From contig CALGLS010000379.1 in assembly GCA_937959375.1 (NCBI GenBank), positions 1-9,215 on the forward strand: a stretch of DNA of 9,215 nt, given 5' to 3'. This stretch comes from an uncultured Saprospiraceae bacterium (GTDB lineage: Bacteria; Bacteroidota; Bacteroidia; Chitinophagales; Saprospiraceae). The notes beneath the pieces were generated by a model that saw nothing but the letters and a program-made list of their open reading frames with translations, ran no database searches and was not told the origin of the DNA. The translations under genes were made by a program, and so were the position numbers. Numbering within the stretch: the first letter of the stretch is position 1; each line of letters begins with the position of its first letter. Below are positions 1 to 5,722 of the stretch, in pieces.

Positions 1-576
1 GTTTCAGAATCTATCCGAGATGCTGCAGCTTCAAGCTTCGCACTTGATGCAGGTGTACAGTATGTTACAGGTCCACAAGATAATTTCAAAATTGGAATTT
101 CTCTACGTAACGTTGGTGCTCCAATGACTTTTAAAGGACAAGGACTTTCTACAACTGGTCTAAACCCTGATGGTCAAAACGATTACAACTTGACTTACTT
201 TCAACGTGCTCAGAAACTGGAATTACCTTCAATGGTAAACATTGGAGCTTCTTATGATTTTGTGATCAACCCAAAGAATCGTTTGACGATACTTGGTAAC
301 TTTACAGCAAACTCTTTCTCTCAAGACCAAATTGGTGCTGGTGCTGAATATGCATTTAACAAAATGTTTATGGCTAGAGCAGCTTACCGATTTGAATTTG
401 GATCTACTGCAGATGGCGGCGAAAAAGCTCCTGTATACACAGGTGTAAGTGCTGGTGTTTCTATGGAAGTTCCATTGAAGAAAGGTAGCGATAATACATT
501 TGGTATCGACTATGCTTACAGACATACCAAACTATGGAGTGGATCTCACACCATTAGTTTGCGCTTTAATTTGTAA
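1..576 (+). CDS. PorV/PorQ family outer-membrane barrel protein (3' part; 5' end outside window)
   Basis: The frame is open from base 1 and ends at a TAA, giving 191 C-terminal residues; the start lies upstream of the window. The text is typical of the FadL-like barrel proteins annotated PorV/PorQ. It has alternating amphipathic strands, the phrase ISLRNVGAPMTFKGQGLS near residues 37-54, a series of short strands each ending in aromatic residues, and a C-terminal strand SHTISLRFNL. Known for the family: PorV is an outer-membrane component of the Bacteroidota type IX secretion system that passes substrates to the sortase PorU, and PorQ is a related barrel protein. Inferred: this copy sits in the outer membrane as the last gene of its unit, because a strong terminator follows. 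Whether it is true PorV, PorQ or a paralogue cannot be decided from the C-terminal part, so no symbol is given. An internal ATG at 124 is not the start, since homologous sequence continues upstream of it. Confidence 0.82.
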   Translation, partial: VSESIRDAAASSFALDAGVQYVTGPQDNFKIGISLRNVGAPMTFKGQGLSTTGLNPDGQNDYNLTYFQRAQKLELPSMVNIGASYDFVINPKNRLTILGNFTANSFSQDQIGAGAEYAFNKMFMARAAYRFEFGSTADGGEKAPVYTGVSAGVSMEVPLKKGSDNTFGIDYAYRHTKLWSGSHTISLRFNL

Positions 577-605
577 TCAAAAGAACTGTTAAACCGTTCA
601 CAAAA

Positions 606-650
606 AGGCTTCTCAAATTGTTGAAATAACAATTTGGGAAGCTTTTTTTT
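606..650 (+). terminator. Intrinsic terminator of the PorV/PorQ-family gene
   Basis: A 15-bp stem (608-622 with 628-642, one G-U pair) closes on the 5-base loop GAAAT. A run of eight or more T residues follows directly from 643. It starts 30 bases after the stop codon. Stem length, tight loop and U-tract make this the clearest terminator in the window. It separates the barrel gene from the greA unit. Confidence 0.92.
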
Positions 651-749
651 TGCTTTTTTATTGGATAAAATACTCGTTTAAATGCTATTATCTATTCCAA
701 GAGCTCAATGAAATATGTTGAATTTCATTCATTTATTCGGGAAATTTTA

Positions 750-757
750 TAACTTTA
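750..757 (+). promoter_or_regulatory. Candidate -7 element for greA (weak)
   Basis: TAACTTTA matches the Bacteroidota -7 consensus TAnnTTTG at all but the last base. It lies 150 bases before the greA start, in the only long gap upstream of it. I see no good -33 TTG at the expected spacing (the nearest, 718-720, is too far), so this is tentative. If real, transcription would begin near 761-765 and the leader would include all three stem-loops at 777-889. The same octamer AACTTTAC occurs at 8718-8725, upstream of the aldehyde dehydrogenase. Confidence 0.3.
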
Positions 758-776
758 CGTGTAACGATGGTGTCTG

Positions 777-889
777 AGAACGTTTCTTCTTTGATTATAG
801 GAGGAAACGTTCTTTGATATTATATACCCAAGTCCACCTCAATTGAAATGGACTTTAATTTAATAGAGGAAGTTGTTTTTTGCAACTTC
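777..889 (+). promoter_or_regulatory. Structured greA leader: three consecutive stem-loops
   Basis: Three perfect inverted repeats follow each other in the 331-base gap before greA. The first pairs AGAACGTTTC (777-786) with GAAACGTTCT (804-813), with 17 bases between. The second pairs AAGTCCA (830-836) with TGGACTT (849-855), with a 12-base loop. The third pairs GAAGTTG (869-875) with CAACTTC (883-889), with a 7-base loop rich in T. None is followed by a T-run, so they do not look like plain intrinsic terminators. Apart from these, the barrel-gene terminator and a weak -7 box, I see nothing else in 577-907. Role is inference: the first could be an operator for a dimeric repressor, or all three may fold in RNA and affect greA translation or stability. 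Confidence 0.45.
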
Positions 890-907
890 AACGTAAATCA
901 ATATACA

Positions 908-1381
908 ATGTCAAATTATACCTACCTATCACAAGAAGGCTTTGATAAGCTTGAGGCAGAACTGGAAGATTTAAAATCAAACGGACGTGCAAAAGTAGCT
1001 AGTGCAATTGCTGAGGCAAGAGAGAAAGGAGACCTTTCGGAAAATGCAGAATATGACGCAGCAAAAGAAGCACAGGGCATGTTGGAATTGAAAATTAATG
1101 AAATGGAAAAGGTAATGGCTACAGCTCGTATCCTCGATGCCAGCCAATTAGATACTTCCACAGTTGTCGTTTTCTCCAATGTTACGATTAAGAATGTATC
1201 AACGGGTAAGGAATTAACCTACAACCTCGTTTCTGAAACAGAGGCGGATCTTAAGCAAAAGAAAATTAGCGTAACCTCCCCTATTGGGAAAGGTCTACTC
1301 GGTAAGGCCGTTGGTGAAATTGCAACAATCTCAACGCCAAGAGGTGATCTTCAATTCGAAATTGTAAAGATTTTTATATAA
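908..1381 (+). CDS. greA: Transcription elongation factor GreA
   Basis: A 157-residue protein, the usual GreA length. Residues 8-75 form the N-terminal antiparallel coiled coil, rich in E, K and A. Its tip carries the family signature GDLSENAEY (41-49), including the acidic pair D42 and E45 that reaches the polymerase active site. Residues 80-157 are the FKBP-like C-terminal domain, with SPIGKGLLGKAVGE near 124-137. GreA rescues backtracked RNA polymerase by stimulating cleavage of the transcript 3' end. The ATG at 908 is chosen because MSNYTYLSQEG gives the standard GreA N-terminus. The in-frame ATG at 848 would add 20 unrelated residues and runs through two of the leader hairpins. The HIT-family gene starts two bases after the stop, so both are probably on one transcript. 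The long structured leader suggests regulation above the start codon. Confidence 0.96.
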   Translation: MSNYTYLSQEGFDKLEAELEDLKSNGRAKVASAIAEAREKGDLSENAEYDAAKEAQGMLELKINEMEKVMATARILDASQLDTSTVVVFSNVTIKNVSTGKELTYNLVSETEADLKQKKISVTSPIGKGLLGKAVGEIATISTPRGDLQFEIVKIFI

Positions 1382-1383
1382 AA

Positions 1384-1782
1384 ATGAGTACAATCTTTTC
1401 CAAAATAGTAAGAGGCGAAATTCCTTGTCATAAAGTAGCTGAGTCAGAAGATTATCTCGCTTTCCTAGATATTAATCCGCTAGCAAAAGGCCATACTTTG
1501 GTTATCCCAAAAGAAGAAACAGACTATATCTTTGACTTGGATGATGAGCTGCTTGCTGGCCTAATGGTTTTTTCCAAAAAGGTAGCCAAGGCAATCAAAG
1601 CGCGCATCGCTTGTAATCGTGTTGGAGTAACAGTGATTGGTTTAGAAGTACCACACGCACATGTACACTTAGTGCCGATCAACGTGATGAATGACATCAA
1701 TTTTTCAAAAAAGAAACTGGAATATACACAAGAGGAATTAGCGGCGATTGCTGCTGATATTGGAGGCTTCTTTCGACCCTAA
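1384..1782 (+). CDS. HIT (histidine triad) family protein
   Basis: A 132-residue protein with the histidine triad H91-A-H93-V-H95-L-V near its C-terminus. The Hint-type N-terminus FSKIVRGEIPCHKVAE (5-20) and the conserved FLDINPLAKGHTLVIPK stretch (27-43) precede it. HIT proteins of this type are nucleotide hydrolases or transferases that use the central histidine as nucleophile on nucleoside phosphoramidates or adenylates, in the cytoplasm. The physiological substrate cannot be read from sequence. It lies two bases after greA, an order I recall as common in Bacteroidota, which suggests co-transcription. The stop is only three bases from the stop of the converging ruvC, and I see no terminator between them, so transcripts of the two probably overlap. 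Confidence 0.93.
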   Translation: MSTIFSKIVRGEIPCHKVAESEDYLAFLDINPLAKGHTLVIPKEETDYIFDLDDELLAGLMVFSKKVAKAIKARIACNRVGVTVIGLEVPHAHVHLVPINVMNDINFSKKKLEYTQEELAAIAADIGGFFRP

Positions 1783-1785
1783 GGT

Positions 1786-2346
1786 TTAACCAATTTTACC
1801 CGGATTGTCTTTCAAAAAACTATCCCACCCACTATATTTTTTCTTGCCACCTAGCGGAGACCCCGCTTGGTAAAAATGACAAACGGCAGCACCCAATGCA
1901 TCTGTAGCATCTAGCGTTTCACCATCTAACTTTTCATTGAGAATACTTTCTAGCATCGCAGCGACTTGTTCCTTTGAAGCATTCCCATTTCCCGTTACCG
2001 ACTTTTTGATCGACTTAGGGGAGTATTCACACATCTCAAGCCCTTTGGTCATCGCAGCGGCAATGGCAACCCCTTGAGCTCGTCCAAGTTTTAGCATAGA
2101 TTGTACATTCTTTCCAAAGAAAGGTGCTTCAATTGCCATTTCCTTAGGATTATGACGGTCTATAATAGCCTGTAAGCGCTCAAATATTTGTTTTAACTTC
2201 ATTTGATGACTATCAAATTTACCCATCTTTACCACGCCCATTTCCACTAGCTTCATCTTTTTGCCAGCTATCTCAATAATAGCATAGCCCATTACGTTGG
2301 TACCAGGGTCTACGCCCAAAATGCGATATTTTTCTTTTGCTGTCAA
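1786..2346 (-). CDS. ruvC: Holliday junction endonuclease RuvC
   Basis: A 186-residue protein with the RNase H-like fold of RuvC. The four acidic catalytic residues are visible: D13 in ILGVDPGTN, E73 in AIEAPFF, and D146 and D149 in LDATDA, with the same three-residue spacing as E. coli D138 and D141. RuvC cuts Holliday junctions symmetrically, working with RuvAB branch migration. The start used is TTG at 2346. Upstream in frame there is no ATG or GTG before a TAG at about 2399-2401, and the first internal ATG would remove the catalytic D13. On the minus strand, weak -7-like boxes (TACCTTTT at 2373-2380, TACCTTGC at 2363-2370) lie just upstream, so the leader would be very short. The C-terminal ~20 residues (KKKYSGWDSFLKDNPGKIG) are a short basic tail. 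ruvC is divergent from the gene at 2537. Confidence 0.95.
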   Translation of the reverse strand: MTAKEKYRILGVDPGTNVMGYAIIEIAGKKMKLVEMGVVKMGKFDSHQMKLKQIFERLQAIIDRHNPKEMAIEAPFFGKNVQSMLKLGRAQGVAIAAAMTKGLEMCEYSPKSIKKSVTGNGNASKEQVAAMLESILNEKLDGETLDATDALGAAVCHFYQAGSPLGGKKKYSGWDSFLKDNPGKIG

Positions 2347-2536
2347 TATGGTTACTTTTGCTGCAAGGTACGAAAAGGTAAGTAAATGAAATACTTGCTA
2401 AGAGCTTGAATAGAATTAAAGAAACTATAACATTTCAATAAGCAACAAACTACTCAAAAAGCAGTCTTATTGATAACGGATAAATAAAAGAAGCCTTTAT
2501 ATTGTTCTATATTGGAGTTGGAGAGATACACCATAT

Positions 2537-3589
2537 TTGGAAAAAGAACCACATACATTGACATCCGTTGCTACACAAAAAGAAACAGCAACAAAACCAC
2601 GTTCCAGAAAATGGATAGAATGGCTAATCAAGCTATTGGTGGTCGCAGGCTTGACTTGGGTTATCTACAAGCAGATTATTAGTCGTGATAATATAGATGA
2701 ACTTTGGGCAACTTTTTTGGCCAGTATGAATTGGAGTAAAGTGGGGTGGTTGATTGGGGCAGTGCTTTTAATTCCCCTTAACTGGGCTTTCGAAACTTGC
2801 AAGTGGCAAGTATTGATTCGTGAAATTGAAAAGTTATCCTTTTGGAAAATGTACAAAGCAATTTTAGCAGGAGTTACATTCTCTGTTTTTACACCGAATA
2901 GGATAGGAGAATATGCAGGCCGTGTACTTTTTGTGAAACCAGAAAATAACTGGAAAGCCGTAGTGGCCACCTTAGTCGGAAGTTTTAGTCAGCTACTTGT
3001 TTTATTGTCAGTAGGCTTGATTGGCTTAATCTATTTTATATACACGTTCCTTGAATTAGAAACCTATGTTTTACAAGGAATCATGTTTTTAGGTTTAGCC
3101 TTAGTCGCACTCATGGCCTTCTGTTTTTACAACATTGATTTAGTTGTTCCCATTGCAAAACGTTTACCAATGGCTGACTATTTCAAACGCTACGTAAAGC
3201 ACGTAAATGTTTTGAGAAATTATAACTCAAAAGAACTCTCAAAAGTAATTGTATTTGCCTTAGCACGTTATACCGTATATTCAATGCAATATTATCTAAT
3301 GCTGCGATTTTTTGGAATAGACGTGGCCTTGTTGACGGGATTGGCTTGTATTGCTACGATCTTTTTATTACAAACATCTGTTCCGCTTCCACCTTTGATG
3401 GGTTTATTTATGAGAGGAGAAGTAGCACTTTTTGTTTGGGGATCTTTTTGTTCAAACGAATTGAGTATTCTAGCATCAACATTTAGTTTGTGGATTATCA
3501 ATATGATTTTCCCCGCTCTGCTAGGTGCCATTTTTATTGTTAATATTAATGTATTAAAATCTCTTGGTTATGAAAGTAAAGATGCTTAG
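2537..3589 (+). CDS. Lysylphosphatidylglycerol synthase TM / flippase-like integral membrane protein
   Basis: A 350-residue polytopic membrane protein with about seven or eight hydrophobic segments, roughly 27-46, 66-84, 105-118, 142-170, 178-197, 236-255, 262-290 and 312-338. The conserved stretch FSVFTPNRIGEYAGR (115-129), followed by a long hydrophobic block, matches the LPG-synthase transmembrane domain family (UPF0104; also annotated flippase-like domain). In MprF this domain flips aminoacylated lipids. Here the soluble aminoacyl-transferase domain is absent, so the protein is not MprF, and its lipid or glycan substrate is unknown. The N-terminal 25 residues are polar and basic and probably cytoplasmic. 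TTG at 2537 is the only reasonable start: no in-frame ATG precedes it nearby and the first internal Met is residue 64, past the first membrane segment. GGAG-like bases at 2514-2524 could help initiation. The 3' end overlaps the next gene by 20 bases, indicating translational coupling. Confidence 0.82.
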   Translation: MEKEPHTLTSVATQKETATKPRSRKWIEWLIKLLVVAGLTWVIYKQIISRDNIDELWATFLASMNWSKVGWLIGAVLLIPLNWAFETCKWQVLIREIEKLSFWKMYKAILAGVTFSVFTPNRIGEYAGRVLFVKPENNWKAVVATLVGSFSQLLVLLSVGLIGLIYFIYTFLELETYVLQGIMFLGLALVALMAFCFYNIDLVVPIAKRLPMADYFKRYVKHVNVLRNYNSKELSKVIVFALARYTVYSMQYYLMLRFFGIDVALLTGLACIATIFLLQTSVPLPPLMGLFMRGEVALFVWGSFCSNELSILASTFSLWIINMIFPALLGAIFIVNINVLKSLGYESKDA

Positions 3590-4601
3590 TGTCGCTTTTC
3601 TTGCCATTGTTTTGCTAATGACTACAACGGCTTTTGATTTTTCTGATACATCAGGAAAGTTTAAAAAAATTTCAATGGCTCGAACCAATATTGAGACTAA
3701 TGGGAATTTAGATGGAGTCTACAATCTATTGACTGCAGGCCAAAGGTGCAGCGCACCAACCCCATTTGTAAAAAGAAGTAGTAAAAATGAGGAAAAGGTG
3801 CAGCGCACCGACCCCCACGATATTTTACCAAATACATCAACCGAGATAAATACCACAGATGCCTGCTATTCTGAAAATAAAGCATTCGCAGTTGGTGAAG
3901 AAATTACCTATAAAATTTATTACAACTGGGGTGTCATGTGGATACCTGCCGGCGAAGTAGTTTTTAAAGTAGAAGATAACGACAACCTTTTTCATATTAC
4001 TGCAACAGGAAGAACCTATAGTACTTACGAATGGTTTTTTAAAGTACGAGACAAGTACGAAGTTTTTGTTGATAAAGAAACCTTGCTACCCGTTACCTCT
4101 ATTCGAAATGTAAGAGAAGGCGGATACAAATTGTATGACAAAATCGAATTTGACCAAGCACAAAACAAATTGACTTCATTACGAGGTAAAACCAAAGAGA
4201 AAGCTACTCTACGTGCCTTTGATGTAGAAGCTTGTATACATGATGTTTTGTCAATTGTTTACCATGCACGAAATATTCAATTTGATAATTATGCAAAAGG
4301 GGATGAGTTCCCAATCAAAATTTTTATGGACAAAGAAATTTGGCCACTTAAAGTGAAATATGAAGGAAAACAAAAAGGTAAAAAGATAAAGGGGAGAGGT
4401 CGCTTCAATACGGTTAAGTTTAGCCCTGAAGTAATCGTTGGAGATGTTTTTACAGAAGATGCAAAAATGAATATTTGGGTAACGGATGATGCCAACAAAA
4501 TACCTTTACTAATTGAATCTCCCGTATCTGTTGGTTCTATAAAAGTAGTCTTGAAAGATTACAAAAATTTACGCCACGAAATGACATCAAAGGCAAAGTA
4601 G
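3570..4601 (+). CDS. Secreted DUF3108 domain protein
   Basis: A 343-residue protein. Residues 1-22 (MKVKMLSVAFLAIVLLMTTT, then AF) form a signal peptide with two lysines and a hydrophobic core, so it is exported, probably to the periplasm. Residues 23-104 are a polar, low-conservation linker. From about 105 to the end runs a DUF3108 domain: FAVGEEITYKIYYNW, then IPAGEV, many alternating beta strands, and a C-terminal strand ending VVLKDYKNL. DUF3108 has no assigned function to my knowledge; it looks like an all-beta domain. ATG at 3570 is preferred over TTG at 3564, and over ATG at 3582, which would lose both lysines. The gene overlaps the upstream membrane-protein gene by 20 bases and mevalonate kinase follows 16 bases later. 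The linker contains two copies of a palindromic DNA repeat (3742-3815), suggesting it tolerates insertions. Confidence 0.8.
   Translation: MKVKMLSVAFLAIVLLMTTTAFDFSDTSGKFKKISMARTNIETNGNLDGVYNLLTAGQRCSAPTPFVKRSSKNEEKVQRTDPHDILPNTSTEINTTDACYSENKAFAVGEEITYKIYYNWGVMWIPAGEVVFKVEDNDNLFHITATGRTYSTYEWFFKVRDKYEVFVDKETLLPVTSIRNVREGGYKLYDKIEFDQAQNKLTSLRGKTKEKATLRAFDVEACIHDVLSIVYHARNIQFDNYAKGDEFPIKIFMDKEIWPLKVKYEGKQKGKKIKGRGRFNTVKFSPEVIVGDVFTEDAKMNIWVTDDANKIPLLIESPVSVGSIKVVLKDYKNLRHEMTSKAK
3742..3815. repeat. Two direct copies of a 22-bp palindromic repeat inside the DUF3108 gene
   Basis: Copy 1 is 3742-3763 and copy 2 is 3794-3815; they match at 21 of 22 bases. Each holds the palindrome GGTGC-AGC-GCACC (3745-3757 and 3797-3809) followed by an ACCCC-type tail. 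The copies are 52 bases apart, which is not a multiple of three. Copy 1 is therefore read as QRCSAPTP and copy 2 as KVQRTDP. Conservation is at DNA level, not protein level. They fall in the linker between signal peptide and DUF3108 domain. Confidence 0.85.
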
Positions 4602-4617
4602 GAATGCGTAGATACCA

Positions 4618-5529
4618 ATGACGAATACTAAAAAATATCCAGCGAAATTATTACTCTTCGGAGAGTATACCATTATTCAAGCTTCTAAAGCACTTGCAAT
4701 TCCGATTCATCAATATGGCGGACAATGGCAACAAGCAGCAGATAGAAAAACAAGACAAACATTACAATTGGGTTTGCCCAACTTGCTTAGCTACATTAAA
4801 TCTGCACAAGAGAATGGAGACTTGCAAGAAGTCGATACAACCGCTTTCGCAAACGCATTAACCAGCGGCGACTTTTTTCAATCTAACATTCCTCAAGGAT
4901 ACGGACTCGGAAGTTCAGGTGCTGTAACAGCTGCCGTTTATGATCGATTTGCTAATGTAAGTCGAACTGAAAATATAACTGAGTTACAACAAAAACTAGC
5001 ATTCATTGAATCTTGTTTTCATGGATCAAGTTCAGGAGTAGATCCACTCGTTTCTTTTTTAAATCAGTCGGTTCTGTTTCACTCCAAAACGAAGTTGGAA
5101 ATCGTGGATGTAAACGACGAGCATCTCAAACAACTCTTTTTAATCGACACCGGCATGGCTCGCCAAACCGAACCTTTGGTTCAATTGTTCCTCAATAAGT
5201 GCCAAGACGATATCTATCAAAAGCGCTTAGGTGCAGAACTAATCCCCCTAGTAGAGGATGGAATCAACGCCTTTTTGAAAAATAAACCAAATGAACTCCT
5301 TGACCTCATCCATCATATCAGCTACTTCCAGTTTAAGTATTTCTCAGAAATGATTCCAACTGACTTCCGAACAGCATGGCTAGATTGCCTCAACAGCGAT
5401 CACAGCAAGCTAAAATTATGTGGTGCCGGCGGAGGGGGCTGCATCCTCGGATTTACCAACAATCCCGCTAAAACGAAGGCTTTACTAAAAGATCAAAAAT
5501 TGATCTTCATAAATGAACCGATTAAGTAA
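4618..5529 (+). CDS. Mevalonate kinase (GHMP kinase family)
   Basis: A 303-residue GHMP kinase. Motif 1 is PAKLLLFGEY (8-17), whose lysine corresponds to the conserved Lys of the mevalonate kinase N-terminus. Motif 2, the ATP phosphate loop, is IPQGYGLGSSGA (91-102). FHGSSSGVDPLVSF (134-147) carries D142, the expected catalytic Asp. Motif 3 is KLCGAGGGGCILGF (266-279). The GSSSGVDP form argues for mevalonate kinase rather than the GYDIA group of GHMP kinases common in Bacteroidota. The reaction is ATP-dependent phosphorylation of mevalonate to 5-phosphomevalonate in the cytoplasm, an early step of isoprenoid synthesis through the mevalonate route. It follows the DUF3108 gene by 16 bases, so co-transcription is likely, although no functional link is obvious. 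A five-codon ATG reading frame (4604-4621) ends on the start codon by an ATGA overlap. Substrate assignment rests on motif shape alone. Confidence 0.8.
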   Translation: MTNTKKYPAKLLLFGEYTIIQASKALAIPIHQYGGQWQQAADRKTRQTLQLGLPNLLSYIKSAQENGDLQEVDTTAFANALTSGDFFQSNIPQGYGLGSSGAVTAAVYDRFANVSRTENITELQQKLAFIESCFHGSSSGVDPLVSFLNQSVLFHSKTKLEIVDVNDEHLKQLFLIDTGMARQTEPLVQLFLNKCQDDIYQKRLGAELIPLVEDGINAFLKNKPNELLDLIHHISYFQFKYFSEMIPTDFRTAWLDCLNSDHSKLKLCGAGGGGCILGFTNNPAKTKALLKDQKLIFINEPIK

Positions 5530-5598
5530 AGTATCCGTTAATCCACTGAGTAATTTGAGCTAGAATGAACGTACAGGAGTAAATTAAATACATTTCTT

Positions 5599-5613
5599 AA
5601 GGTAAGGGACCTT
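5599..5613 (+). terminator. Weak terminator candidate after mevalonate kinase
   Basis: A 5-bp stem AAGGT (5599-5603) with ACCTT (5609-5613) and a 5-base loop, followed by TTATT. It lies 70 bases after the stop codon. The stem is short and the T-run poor, so it may not act alone, but it is the only terminator-like structure in this gap. Confidence 0.25.
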
Positions 5614-5615
5614 TT

Positions 5616-5691
5616 ATTCTGATTTCCATTCTAATTCTAACCTATCCTATCGGCTAGGCAGGTTCTAATTCTAATTCAATTTCAGTTTCCC
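5616..5691 (+). repeat. ATTCNN hexamer arrays around a small palindromic core
   Basis: Four hexamers in register (ATTCTG, ATTTCC, ATTCTA, ATTCTA) occupy 5616-5639. A 22-base core follows, with a short palindrome CCTA-TCGGC-TAGG at 5646-5658. Five more hexamers of the (G/A/T)TTCNN type run from 5662 to 5691. The stretch CGGCTAGGCAGGTTC (5651-5665) recurs on the minus strand at 8299-8313 with two differences, also next to hexamers. The array ends 20 bases before the cysS -7 element, so it overlaps the place where the -33 contact should lie. Confidence 0.75.
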
Positions 5692-5710
5692 ATTTCAATA
5701 ATTATTTAAC

Positions 5711-5718
5711 TATTTTTG
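5711..5718 (+). promoter_or_regulatory. Bacteroidota -7 element directly before cysS; probably leaderless
   Basis: TATTTTTG matches the Bacteroidota consensus TAnnTTTG at every fixed base. Only four bases (CCGC) separate it from the ATG of cysS at 5723. Since transcription in this phylum starts a few bases after this box, the predicted start falls on or next to the A of the start codon, giving a leaderless or nearly leaderless mRNA. A clear -33 TTG is not visible; TTTC at 5687-5690 and nearby T-rich bases are the best candidates. Confidence 0.62.
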
Positions 5719-5722
5719 CCGC

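Noticed and set aside
848..907. A 20-codon N-terminal extension of greA from the ATG at 848
   Set aside because: The extension has no resemblance to GreA, whose N-terminus begins at the ATG at 908, and it runs through two leader hairpins.
4604..4621. A five-codon reading frame ending on the mevalonate kinase start (ATGA overlap)
   Set aside because: It could couple translation, but so short a frame is expected by chance and nothing else supports it.
5013..5198. A 61-residue reading frame inside the mevalonate kinase gene
   Set aside because: It lies in another frame of a well-supported gene and has no recognisable features.
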